38,974 nt of DNA from a virus: positions 1 to 38,974 of the IMG/VR virus record IMGVR_UViG_3300048597_000681, one strand, 5' to 3'. This document shows positions 14,490 through 21,828 of the stretch, piece by piece. The notes beneath the pieces are model-generated. The model had not been told where the DNA came from, did no database searches, and was given only the letters and a program-made list of their open reading frames with translations. The position numbers and the translations under genes are program-made. The first letter of the stretch is position 1. Each line of letters opens with the position of its first letter.

Positions 14490-14735
14490 ATGAATCCTGA
14501 ATTGCAAGCAATGTTTGTGGCCGACGCGGCCCAGGCGATCGCGCGACGTCGCGATTCGTCCGATCAGGCGATGGCCAATCAGCGCGACGGTGCCAGCTAC
14601 GACATGCGGATGCTGGGCGCGTTCATGACCGGCAGCCTGTTTGCGTCGGACGATGCCGAACGATTTGCGGGCCTGAACACCGGCGCGCGGATCCCGGTGA
14701 CGTTGGATCAGCCGGGCGCCAAGATCGGCGCGTAG
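14490..14735 (+). CDS. Small hypothetical protein
   Basis: ATG 14490 is preceded by ggaaggg (about 14475-14481), and the frame gives 81 residues with an amphipathic helical N-terminus and no signal peptide or membrane span. The upstream gap 14432-14489 contains a T-rich stretch (cttttgttttgttt) after a GC-rich segment that looks like a weak terminator for the protease gene. Function unknown. Confidence 0.5.
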   Translation: MNPELQAMFVADAAQAIARRRDSSDQAMANQRDGASYDMRMLGAFMTGSLFASDDAERFAGLNTGARIPVTLDQPGAKIGA

Positions 14736-14747
14736 TCGGGTGAGCTG

Positions 14748-14966
14748 ATGGCCACCGATGCCGTTTTCGACGAACAAGCGGTTGCGCGAGCGATCATCGA
14801 ACAGATGAACGCCGCCGACCGCCGTTCGATCGAACAGAGCCAGGCCGCCCGAGAGCGATCGGAAGCGGACGCCAAGAAGATGTGGCAGCAGTTGAACGAG
14901 GGGAAGATCCCCGAGCTGCCGCCGCGAGCCACCGGCCAGAAGCCGGAACCCAACATCGAAGTTTGA
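14748..14966 (+). CDS. Small hypothetical helical protein
   Basis: Seventy-two residues, helical and highly charged (AVARAIIEQMNAADRRSIEQ and on), with a Pro-rich tail. ATG 14748 follows gggtgagctg closely. It resembles short scaffold-like phage proteins only in composition. No family recognised. Confidence 0.5.
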   Translation: MATDAVFDEQAVARAIIEQMNAADRRSIEQSQAARERSEADAKKMWQQLNEGKIPELPPRATGQKPEPNIEV

Positions 14967-14971
14967 GCGCG

Positions 14972-15367
14972 ATGGCGATCAACGAAATCAAAGAGCGGAC
15001 GTTGCAGTTTCTGCACGATCTGTGGATCGATGACACCGCGCAGACGATGCACATCCTGCGATCGGCGACGGCCGCTGGTTTTGGGTTTGAGCCCAAAGAG
15101 TTTTCGCGACCATTTCCAGGGTCCGCAGTGAATGTGAACCTGCAACAGCGGGTGGCCAGCGGATTGGCCAAGACGGCGATGGCCCTAGTGACCGGTGCGG
15201 GCCTGACGGCGGGAGCGATGGCGTTGCTGAGCAAACCAGAAGCCGCGCAGCCGCCGCCGGCGACCGCCAACGTCTGGACGGACGAGTATCGCGCGCGTGT
15301 GTTTTGGGGTGACGAAGAGATTCTGCCCAACAAGCCGGCGCACGGTTCGGTGACTGCCGAAGAGTGA
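14972..15367 (+). CDS. Hypothetical protein with one hydrophobic helix
   Basis: The 131-residue protein has a soluble N-terminal half (INEIKERTLQFLHDLWID) and a hydrophobic Ala/Gly-rich segment at about 63-85 (GLAKTAMALVTGAGLTAGAM). It ends in a polar tail with acidic C-terminus. A membrane-associated product is plausible. It begins 5 bases after the preceding stop and is followed by a strong hairpin at 15384-15420. Confidence 0.5.
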   Translation: MAINEIKERTLQFLHDLWIDDTAQTMHILRSATAAGFGFEPKEFSRPFPGSAVNVNLQQRVASGLAKTAMALVTGAGLTAGAMALLSKPEAAQPPPATANVWTDEYRARVFWGDEEILPNKPAHGSVTAEE

Positions 15368-15383
15368 ACACCCTTTTGTGAAA

Positions 15384-15420
15384 GCCGGCGGGGTTGCGGT
15401 TTCGTCCGGGCCCCGCCGGC
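15384..15420 (+). repeat. Perfect 10-bp stem-loop
   Basis: gccggcgggg (15384-15393) pairs exactly with ccccgccggc (15411-15420). It lies between two genes and just before the ribosome binding site of the lipoprotein gene. The following bases aatgtttctt are only weakly T-rich. It could attenuate transcription or protect the downstream message. Confidence 0.6.
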
Positions 15421-15444
15421 AATGTTTCTTGGAAAGGACGATCG

Positions 15445-15723
15445 ATGCGAGGAAAAGCGTTTGCGTTGATGGGCTGCGTGCTGATTGCGTTGGCGATCAG
15501 TGTGGCCTTGACCGGTTGCCAGCCGCAGCAGGAGCCCCAGATCCCGATCATGCGGCAGGCCGACGCGCCGGCCGACGTGTTGGGCAGCGTGGCACCGGCG
15601 GCTGATTGGTTTGAGCAGAGCAACACGAGCCCGCCCCGATTCTGGAACGGTGGGCCGTGGCGACGGTGGCTGTATCGGAACTTCGGACCCCTACCGACGG
15701 GATGCGACGGCGGCCGCTGTTAA
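15445..15723 (+). CDS. Small lipoprotein, possible outer spanin
   Basis: The 92-residue protein has a lipoprotein signal: a basic N-terminus (MRGK), a hydrophobic segment and the lipobox LTGC with the modified Cys at 25. The mature part is Pro-rich and short. Size and lipobox fit an outer-membrane spanin subunit (Rz1-like), with the membrane coiled-coil protein at 16246 as a possible inner partner; this pairing is inference, since a nuclease gene separates them. A generic phage lipoprotein is the alternative. Shine-Dalgarno ggaaagga at about 15431. Confidence 0.6.
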   Translation: MRGKAFALMGCVLIALAISVALTGCQPQQEPQIPIMRQADAPADVLGSVAPAADWFEQSNTSPPRFWNGGPWRRWLYRNFGPLPTGCDGGRC

Positions 15724-15768
15724 GGATTCGCGGACGGGGGTGCCTGTGGACCCGGTGAGGGGTTGGGC

Positions 15769-16227
15769 GTGTCAAGGGAGGACGAAGCTTTGGGAAACCA
15801 AACGCAACAACTGACGGAGACCGCCCGCCCCGCGCCGGCGTATCAATACCGCCTGATCGTGCGGCGCGTGATCGATGGCGACACCGTGGTCGGCGATATC
15901 GATCTGGGGATGGAGTTCTGGCAGCACAATCAATCGATTCGGCTGCTGGGAATCAACACGCCGGAGCGCAAGGGAGAGACCCGCGCGGCCGGCGATGCGG
16001 CCATGCAGCATTTGTTGAAGCTGCTGGCGGCCTTGGCGCTGCGCGTGGAGCCGCGGATCGGTTCGACCCCGACCTATGAACTGATCGTGCGGACGAAGCT
16101 CGACAAGCAGGAAAAGTTTGGGCGGCTGCTGGGGACGCTGATCGGCCGAGACCCGGGCCTGGGATGCGCGGTCGACCTCAATCAACGCATGATCGACGAT
16201 GGGCATGCGGTGCCGTTCATGGCCTAA
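15769..16227 (+). CDS. Staphylococcal nuclease-like (thermonuclease) protein
   Basis: The SNase fold is clear: VIDGDTV (35-41), IRLLGINTPE (57-66) and KFGRLLG (116-122) carry the catalytic triad Arg58, Glu66 and Arg119. The calcium-ligand Asp of the DTPE motif is Asn here, as in many relatives. Such enzymes cleave RNA and DNA using calcium. No signal peptide is visible, so the enzyme is probably cytoplasmic unless another start is used. GTG 15769 (with gagg upstream) gives 152 residues; TTG 15790 after gggagg at 15776-15781 is an equally good start. Host DNA or RNA breakdown is a reasonable role. Confidence 0.85.
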   Translation: MSREDEALGNQTQQLTETARPAPAYQYRLIVRRVIDGDTVVGDIDLGMEFWQHNQSIRLLGINTPERKGETRAAGDAAMQHLLKLLAALALRVEPRIGSTPTYELIVRTKLDKQEKFGRLLGTLIGRDPGLGCAVDLNQRMIDDGHAVPFMA

Positions 16228-16245
16228 CGGAGGGGCGAAGCGAAG

Positions 16246-16548
16246 ATGGAAGGTTTCAATTGGCAAGAGACGGCGAGCGCGACCGTGGCGACGGCCGTGG
16301 TGGCGGTGGCGGGCGGGATGCTGGCCTGGCTACGTGGATCGTATAAGCGCTTCAAGTCGATGGACAATCGATTGGGGGCGCTAGAGTCGATGGACAAACA
16401 TTTACAGGCGTTGCACGACTTTGCCCGCGAGAGCGAAGAGCGGATGAAACGCATGACCCGCCGGCTGCGATTGCAGGATCGCAAACTGACGGACCACCAC
16501 CACCGGTTGCGCAAGATCGAAGATCACCGCGAGCGGTGCGGGGAGTGA
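16246..16548 (+). CDS. Membrane-anchored coiled-coil protein, possible inner spanin
   Basis: One hundred residues: a transmembrane helix at about 9-30 (ASATVATAVVAVAGGMLAWL) followed by a positively charged turn and a long coiled coil (about 38-95). This matches the topology of inner-membrane spanins (Rz-like) and also of XhlA-like accessory proteins with the order reversed. Shine-Dalgarno ggaggggcgaag precedes ATG 16246. A spanin role together with the lipoprotein at 15445 is inferred; a membrane tether is the neutral reading. Confidence 0.55.
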   Translation: MEGFNWQETASATVATAVVAVAGGMLAWLRGSYKRFKSMDNRLGALESMDKHLQALHDFARESEERMKRMTRRLRLQDRKLTDHHHRLRKIEDHRERCGE

Positions 16549-16552
16549 CGAC

Positions 16553-17635
16553 GTGGACTATGGGCCCGGCAGCAAAGTCGATGCGTTCGCGGCGGCCGGC
16601 AACGCCGGCACGTTCACCATGCCGGCGGTCAACAACTGCTGGGCGGGCCGGTTCCGCAACACCACCAACAAGAAGCCCAAGGCGGTCAAGGTCAGTTGGG
16701 GATCGATCAACACGCCGGGCCAGTCCGAGCTGCGCATCGAGACGATCGACGCGAGCACGGGCAAACCGACCGGCACGCTGTACAACGCCAACGCGACCTT
16801 GCAACAGGCGATCGCCGGCAGCACCGGCTGGCAGAGTTTTCAATTCGCCTCGTTACCGTCGGCGGCCCTGGCCCTGGAGACCGATTATGCGATCGTACTC
16901 CTCACCAAGACGACCGGCACCACGCAGACGCTGCGCAGTAGCGTCAACCTGCAAGGAACCTACCCGGCGATCGTCTTGCAAGCGGCCGACGGCAGCGACC
17001 GGGCCAACTTGGCCGAGCAAGCGGCCCTCACGCCGATCTTTACCATCGTGTGGGAGGATGACACTGAGACGGCTCCTGCGGGTTGTCCTTACGATTCGTC
17101 GACAACTCCGACGGGTTGTTATGGGACGCGGGCCTGGGGCAGCAAGCTGGTCATCCCCGTGGGGCTGATTCTGCCCGTGTACGGCGTGGCGGTGCGACGT
17201 TTGACGCGGACCGGCACGCCCAGCGATTTGCGCTGCCGGATCCTCAACAGCGCGGACGCGCTGGTCAGCGGTTGCACGGTGACGCTCGATGCCGACCAAT
17301 TGACGGGCGTGGCGGGAGCACGGGCCGAGTTCCTGTTTCCCGCGCCGGTCGATCTGCCGGCGGGAACGTATCGCGCGGTGTTCGACCAGAACGGGGCCAG
17401 CTCGAGCGGCAACAACTACCAGACGCGGCATCCCACGGCCAGCTCGAGCGCGCTGGTGCCGGCGGAGTTCATGGCCACGGCGACCGACGATTACACGGCC
17501 GGCACGATCACTTGGACCGACAGCCCGACGCAGACGCCCCCGATCACGCTGCTGTGCGGTGCGCCCAGTGCGGCCGGCGGCGGCGGTGGCGGCGTGAATG
17601 GTTTGCTGTCGCAGTTTGGCGGAGGGTTTAATTGA
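16553..17635 (+). CDS. Beta-rich virion surface protein, fibre-like
   Basis: The 360-residue protein is rich in Thr, Ser, Gly and Ala with regular beta patterns and seems to hold two similar jelly-roll-like halves (about 1-175 and 180-345), each with a LxxGTY-type strand (LQGTYPAIVLQ, LPAGTYRAVFDQ). It ends in a glycine run and NGLLSQFGGGFN. Such proteins decorate tail tips or fibres. GTG 16553 follows ggggagtg. It lies directly before the beta-helix spike, with a one-base stop-start overlap if that gene starts at 17635. Confidence 0.65.
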   Translation: MDYGPGSKVDAFAAAGNAGTFTMPAVNNCWAGRFRNTTNKKPKAVKVSWGSINTPGQSELRIETIDASTGKPTGTLYNANATLQQAIAGSTGWQSFQFASLPSAALALETDYAIVLLTKTTGTTQTLRSSVNLQGTYPAIVLQAADGSDRANLAEQAALTPIFTIVWEDDTETAPAGCPYDSSTTPTGCYGTRAWGSKLVIPVGLILPVYGVAVRRLTRTGTPSDLRCRILNSADALVSGCTVTLDADQLTGVAGARAEFLFPAPVDLPAGTYRAVFDQNGASSSGNNYQTRHPTASSSALVPAEFMATATDDYTAGTITWTDSPTQTPPITLLCGAPSAAGGGGGGVNGLLSQFGGGFN

Positions 17636-19203
17636 TGCGACCGATCAAGCAGAGCGAGGCGACGGCGGCCCGGCGGCTGATCTACTTTCGTTTGATCGAC
17701 TCGGCCGACCATCTGACGCCCAAAACGGGCGTGACGCTTTCAGCCGGCGACCTGAAAGTATCCAAAGCCGGCGGAGCCAAAGCCAATCATGCCGGCACCT
17801 GGGCTGAGCTGGCCGGCGGAGAGTACACCTACACGCCCACGACGGGCGAAGTCGATACGCTGGGCGAGGCAACTTTCAGCCTGATCAAGACCGGTATCGA
17901 TCCGGTGGCTCGATTGGTGTTGGTGGTGCCGCACGATCCGTTTGACGCGGTGCGGTTGGGACTAAGCGCGTTGCCCAACGCGGCTGCCGGTGCCGCGGGT
18001 GGATTGCCGACGCTGAGTCAACTGGCGACCGCGATCGCGGCAGCCAACCGGATGGGGCGGCGCGTGATCTATGTGGCGCCCGCCGGCGGCAACGACGGCA
18101 ACGACGGGTTGCATGACCCGGCCAACGCCAAGGCGACCTGGGGCAGTGCCAACACGGCGGCGGCCGATGGCGATTGTGTGTTTCTGTTGCCGGACCTGAC
18201 GGGGGCTGGGGCGCGCCATGCGGTCAGTAGTTCGCTGACGCTCAAGGCCGGGGTGACCTATCTGGGAATGGGACCGCATCAGTCGCGGGTGCAGTTTACC
18301 GGCAGCGCCGTCTTGAACCTGCCGAACCGATACCTGTTGGGCGGGATCGAGTTGGACGGTTCCGCCTCGACGGCGGCCACCGGTTTGCTGTATCGGAACT
18401 CGGCGGGCGACGATAGTGGCTTTGGTCAGTTGGTGGGGTTGAAGGTCATCGCCAAGCTGAGCGCGTTTCAGTACGGCACCTTCGCGTCGGCCAACAAAAC
18501 GATGGTCGATCGCTGCGACTTCATCGCGGGGGCCAGTACGCTCAATTGCCAGGGTGCTCCCACGAATGTGCTGCGGGTGTTCAATTCCTTGATCGGGGGC
18601 TCGAACGCACTCAATGGAAGTGATGGCAACGTGGCTTGCCTATCGGCCAGCCAGGGACAGATCGACATCGTCAATAGCGCGCTGCAGGCGATTTGTTTCT
18701 CCAGCGACACGGATCAAGTCAATGCGATCTTGGGCGTCAGCCAGGGGATTCTGGACATTCGCATGACGGGCGGATCGCTCAAGACGCTCAACGCCGAAGA
18801 AGTGGACCCCGATCCGATCCATCGCATCGTGCGCGTGGATGGAACCGGCGGAACGAATACCCGCATCATGCTGGCGGGGGTTGCCTGCGATGACGATCCC
18901 ACGCTGATCGAAGCCTCTGGCGGCGCGATCGTCGAACAATCGGCCGGCGGTGGCACGGCCCAAGCCGTCTGGGATCTCTTTAGTGAGCAACCTGTGGGGA
19001 AGAAGCCTGACGGGAGCGATTTGACCTGGCGTGAAGCGCAGGTGTATTTGCCGGCGTTTGCCGCCGGAAGTCACCGCCGCACGAGCCAGGGGAAAACGGA
19101 GATCCTCAGTGGGGACGGCAGCCAGGTCGCCGCGGTGGGAACCGCCAGCCTGGACGCGCGGACCTTGGAAGAGTTGCGGGACATTTATCCGCTGGACGAG
19201 TAG
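17635..19203 (+). CDS. Tail spike/fibre with probable beta-helix
   Basis: ATG 17635 is supported by ggaggg at 17621-17626. The 522 residues open with a domain common in phage tail proteins (about 1-100, LTPKTGVTLSAGDLKVSKAG and GEYTYTPTTGEVDTLGEATF). A stretch of short repeated strands (about 140-430) follows, typical of right-handed parallel beta-helix proteins, starting at RRVIYVAPAGGNDGNDG. A short C-terminal domain is at about 440-522. It probably contacts the host surface polysaccharide. No clear catalytic residues of a depolymerase can be assigned. Confidence 0.7.
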   Translation: MRPIKQSEATAARRLIYFRLIDSADHLTPKTGVTLSAGDLKVSKAGGAKANHAGTWAELAGGEYTYTPTTGEVDTLGEATFSLIKTGIDPVARLVLVVPHDPFDAVRLGLSALPNAAAGAAGGLPTLSQLATAIAAANRMGRRVIYVAPAGGNDGNDGLHDPANAKATWGSANTAAADGDCVFLLPDLTGAGARHAVSSSLTLKAGVTYLGMGPHQSRVQFTGSAVLNLPNRYLLGGIELDGSASTAATGLLYRNSAGDDSGFGQLVGLKVIAKLSAFQYGTFASANKTMVDRCDFIAGASTLNCQGAPTNVLRVFNSLIGGSNALNGSDGNVACLSASQGQIDIVNSALQAICFSSDTDQVNAILGVSQGILDIRMTGGSLKTLNAEEVDPDPIHRIVRVDGTGGTNTRIMLAGVACDDDPTLIEASGGAIVEQSAGGGTAQAVWDLFSEQPVGKKPDGSDLTWREAQVYLPAFAAGSHRRTSQGKTEILSGDGSQVAAVGTASLDARTLEELRDIYPLDE

Positions 19204-19219
19204 GGGAGGAGGTCCCAAC

Positions 19220-19453
19220 GTGAGACCGGTGGCTCTGCACGTGTGCTACTGCTTTACCTGCACCAGTTGCGGTCGGGAAAACTACGTGCACGGCGTCACA
19301 CCAGAAATGTCCGCCGAGGAGTTGCAGGAAGCGAGGTCGGAACTCGGCATCGAGCCATGGGAGGAAGGGGAGCTAGTTCGGATCCCCGATACCGTCACCT
19401 GCCGCAACTGCAAGCAGCAATTTCGCTGCGAAGATGCAAGGGACCTCAACTAA
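19220..19453 (+). CDS. Small zinc-ribbon protein
   Basis: GTG 19220 follows ggggaggagg. The 77-residue product has CTSCGR near the N-terminus and CRNCKQ near the C-terminus, two CxxC knuckles separated by an acidic helix, fitting one zinc ribbon. It sits between two surface-protein genes in the late operon. Role unknown; it could be an assembly factor. Confidence 0.55.
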   Translation: MRPVALHVCYCFTCTSCGRENYVHGVTPEMSAEELQEARSELGIEPWEEGELVRIPDTVTCRNCKQQFRCEDARDLN

Positions 19454-19456
19454 AAA

Positions 19457-20677
19457 ATGAGCGTTACGGATTGGCCCTGCGCGGAAGGTCAAGGTTCTGG
19501 CGGTGACAGCCTGTCGGACTGCAAGGTCAGTACGCCCGGCGGACCGGTGAGCGTGGATTGGCCCGCCCTGTCGCGGTTGGCCCGGCCCAACTACCCGACG
19601 GGGAACGACTCGCAGGGGATCCCGCGCAACGTGGCCCAAGGGGGCTGCGATTGGTTTCTGATCAATGGGGGCGCTTCGTTCTTTCCGCAGATTCGCGGGA
19701 CGGTGCTGGGACTGGACGTCGGGCTGTCTCACACGGCCGATCGGCACGAATGCCGCACGATGAACGTCCTGTGCGGGAGCAACAACGCCACGCCCGGGCT
19801 GCCGCTGGGTGCGTATCACCCGCTGAGTTACTACGGCCAGCTTTACAACGGCACCACGCCGATCACGGCGGTGAGCTGGCCGACCGACCCGAAGCCGACC
19901 TATCCGACGGCGGAAGCGTATGCCGACGCGCTGCTGTCGATCGCGCGGGGGCATTTGCTGACGCTGCTTGCGCATGGCAGCCCGCTGATCACGCTCTGCA
20001 GCGCGCCGGACCATAGCGTCACGCCCAACGTGCAATCGATTGCGGACTATGGCGACCTGGCCAAGCGGCGGCGGGTGCGAGCCTGGTTGGATTACTTCAA
20101 CGCGGGGCTCGAGGGGCTGGCCGAAGAGTTTCAGTTGGTGTGGGTCGATATCGCCCGGCTGATCGACGACATCTATGGGCGAGACGGGGCGCTCAAGTCG
20201 GTTTGGTACTTTGGCGGCAACGCGATCGCCTTGCGGCAGTGGGAAAGCACGGTGACGGGGAACCTGAGCGGCTTTGTTGATCCGGTGCATCCCAATTGGC
20301 CCACGCAGCGGGAGATCCTCAACACGATCTGGACCGGCATGAACGTGGGAGGTGGTTGCCGGTTCGAGCTGGTGACGGAGGAAGAGACTTGCACGATCGC
20401 GGGGATCCCGTATCTGCACGATTCGGTGGAGATCGATTATCAGAACTATGTGCACCCCAAGAAGAGCCGATCGGGCTGGTGGTGTCACAAGAGTTATCAC
20501 CCCAGTTGGTTCGCGCCGGTCTGGTGGGTGCCGACCGACGTGTATGCCGGCGGGATCTGTGTGGGTGGTCAGCGGCTGCCAAGTGGCGCGACGGGCGGCG
20601 GACGTTTGCACAGTGGGGCGGTGGGTGGTGGACGGTTGCGAAGTGGAGCCACGAAAGGCCAGGTGATCTATGGATAA
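19457..20677 (+). CDS. SGNH-hydrolase-like virion protein with C-terminal tandem repeats
   Basis: The 406-residue protein has features of SGNH/GDSL-type hydrolases: a GGCDWFLINGGASF region, a PLITLCSAPDH strand and a C-terminal FVDPVHPNWPTQ block with the Asp-x-x-His pair. A canonical GDS serine block is not obvious, so activity is uncertain. After about 315 the chain becomes Cys/Trp-rich and ends in three tandem ten-residue repeats (GGQRLPSGAT, GGGRLHSGAV, GGGRLRSGAT) encoded by 20564-20653. It probably trims a host surface polymer or is a fibre tip. Family is suggested, not proven. Confidence 0.55.
   Translation: MSVTDWPCAEGQGSGGDSLSDCKVSTPGGPVSVDWPALSRLARPNYPTGNDSQGIPRNVAQGGCDWFLINGGASFFPQIRGTVLGLDVGLSHTADRHECRTMNVLCGSNNATPGLPLGAYHPLSYYGQLYNGTTPITAVSWPTDPKPTYPTAEAYADALLSIARGHLLTLLAHGSPLITLCSAPDHSVTPNVQSIADYGDLAKRRRVRAWLDYFNAGLEGLAEEFQLVWVDIARLIDDIYGRDGALKSVWYFGGNAIALRQWESTVTGNLSGFVDPVHPNWPTQREILNTIWTGMNVGGGCRFELVTEEETCTIAGIPYLHDSVEIDYQNYVHPKKSRSGWWCHKSYHPSWFAPVWWVPTDVYAGGICVGGQRLPSGATGGGRLHSGAVGGGRLRSGATKGQVIYG
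20564..20653 (+). repeat. Three tandem 30-bp coding repeats
   Basis: Units start at 20564, 20594 and 20624 and encode GG(Q/G)RL(P/H/R)SGA(T/V). They form the C-terminus of the SGNH-like protein and vary mostly at the sixth codon. Slippage in such a repeat could vary tail-protein length. Confidence 0.75.
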
Positions 20678-21065
20678 GCTCAACCACCCGATCGCGGTGG
20701 AATGGATGGAAGATGCCGATCAGCCGATTGCCGCCTGTGTGTATGGCGCGGCGGCCGAGCTGCTGACGCCCGAGACCGTGGCGGAAGTGCGGCGGACCGT
20801 GCGGAACAAGAAAACGGGCGAGGTGATTGGGGCGCACAGTGCCGAGGGGCTGACGGTGGCCGACGTGGTGCTGGAGACCCCGCGGACTGATGCGGGTTGG
20901 GACGCGCGCAATGGTGAGGCGGGTTTCAACTTTATGGACGTGGTGCCGCGGACCGCCGTGGCGACGCCCGGGCTGATCATTACGGTGGCCTATCGCATTA
21001 CCGAGGTGGGTGGAGCCCAACAGCAGATCACGTTTGAGGGGCCGATCCTGGCGAATCGTTATTGA
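20670..21065 (+). CDS. Hypothetical late protein
   Basis: ATG 20670 lies inside the end of the previous gene. The 131 residues are strand-rich and acidic (VYGAAAELLTPETVAEVRRTV, PGLIITVAYRITEV) with no membrane span. Position between fibre genes and packaging genes suggests a virion or assembly role. No family recognised. Confidence 0.55.
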   Translation: MDKLNHPIAVEWMEDADQPIAACVYGAAAELLTPETVAEVRRTVRNKKTGEVIGAHSAEGLTVADVVLETPRTDAGWDARNGEAGFNFMDVVPRTAVATPGLIITVAYRITEVGGAQQQITFEGPILANRY

Positions 21066-21099
21066 AGATTCACCTTTGGGGTGAAGAGGTTAAAACGCG

Positions 21100-21270
21100 A
21101 TGTTCCATCCATGCGAGGCGTGCAAGGGCTGGGGCGTGATCGGGTGGCTATGGTGGAAACGCAAGTGTGAGGCGTGTGGTGGAAACGGTCATGCCGCAAC
21201 ACCACCCCGTGCGCCAAGTCCGCCACCCCCATTCAAATGGCCACCACCACCGTATTGGGCCAGGCTGTGA
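21100..21270 (+). CDS. Small CxxCxGxG zinc protein
   Basis: A 56-residue frame with gaagagg about 10 bases upstream carries CEACKGWG (5-12) and CEACGGNG (about 24-31), the DnaJ-type CxxCxGxG zinc knuckle twice, followed by a Pro-rich tail (PPRAPSPPPPFKWPPPPYW). Two such motifs can form one zinc centre. It overlaps the HNH gene by 34 bases in another frame. Its role in packaging is unknown. Confidence 0.55.
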   Translation: MFHPCEACKGWGVIGWLWWKRKCEACGGNGHAATPPRAPSPPPPFKWPPPPYWARL

Positions 21271-21590
21271 AAGATCATCGCTACAGGCCCAGACGCCTAT
21301 CGAAGCCTGCCAAGCGTGTGGTGGTGGATGCGATCGCCAAGCGGTCAGGGAAGTACGGCCGACGGTGGCGACGGTTCCGCTTGGTGTGGCTCAGTGAGCA
21401 TCCCTGGTGCGTGGACTGTGAGCGGGAAGGGAAGCTGACCGCGGCCACCGACGTGGACCACATTGAGCCCCTGCAGGAGGGTGACGAGGTGTGCGACGAG
21501 ACGAACGTGCAAAGCCTGTGCAGGTCGCACCACAGCCGCAAGACGGCCCGCGAGTGCGGCTGGTCCAACACGCGCAAGCCGAAGAGCTAG
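21237..21590 (+). CDS. HNH endonuclease
   Basis: ATG 21237 gives 117 residues with a typical beta-beta-alpha-metal HNH motif: CVDCEREGKL (58-67), DVDHIEPL (72-79, catalytic His75), Asn90 in ETNVQSLC and CRSHHSRKT (95-103). In many cos phages an HNH protein beside the terminase is needed for DNA cutting during packaging, and this position (upstream of TerS and TerL) agrees. A homing-type nuclease is the alternative. An Arg-rich N-terminal part may bind DNA. Confidence 0.88.
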   Translation: MATTTVLGQAVKDHRYRPRRLSKPAKRVVVDAIAKRSGKYGRRWRRFRLVWLSEHPWCVDCEREGKLTAATDVDHIEPLQEGDEVCDETNVQSLCRSHHSRKTARECGWSNTRKPKS

Positions 21591-21828
21591 AAGGGGTTGG
21601 CGGGGCGACCTGCTGGCGAAACGATCATGTATCGGACCTGTACAACACCCTGGGGGGGTCGAATTTTGAGGCACCTGCCTGCGTTGAACGCCGCGGTCCG
21701 CGTGCGCGTTTTTTCGCGAAATTCGATAGGGGTACCCCCTCCCGCCGGGCACCACACCGCCATCGCTAAACAAACCGCCCCGAAAAACGCGGATAACTAA
21801 ACCCACTCAGCAGCAGTTACCCCCACTC
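21591..21828. other. Candidate cos/packaging region
   Basis: No gene is apparent in these 238 bases. They hold a run of seven G (around 21652-21658), the odd palindrome CGCGG-T-CCGCG at 21692-21702, CGCG-TTTTTT-CGCG at 21705-21718 and the palindrome GGGGTACCCC at 21729-21738. Position after HNH and before the terminases, with clustered symmetric GC blocks, is that of a cos site. The nick positions cannot be read from the sequence. Confidence 0.4.

Noticed and set aside
19373-20683. Antisense open frame of 436 residues over the SGNH-like gene
   Set aside because: Arg/His/Pro-rich composition typical of a shadow frame; the plus-strand protein has clear structure and upstream/downstream coupling.
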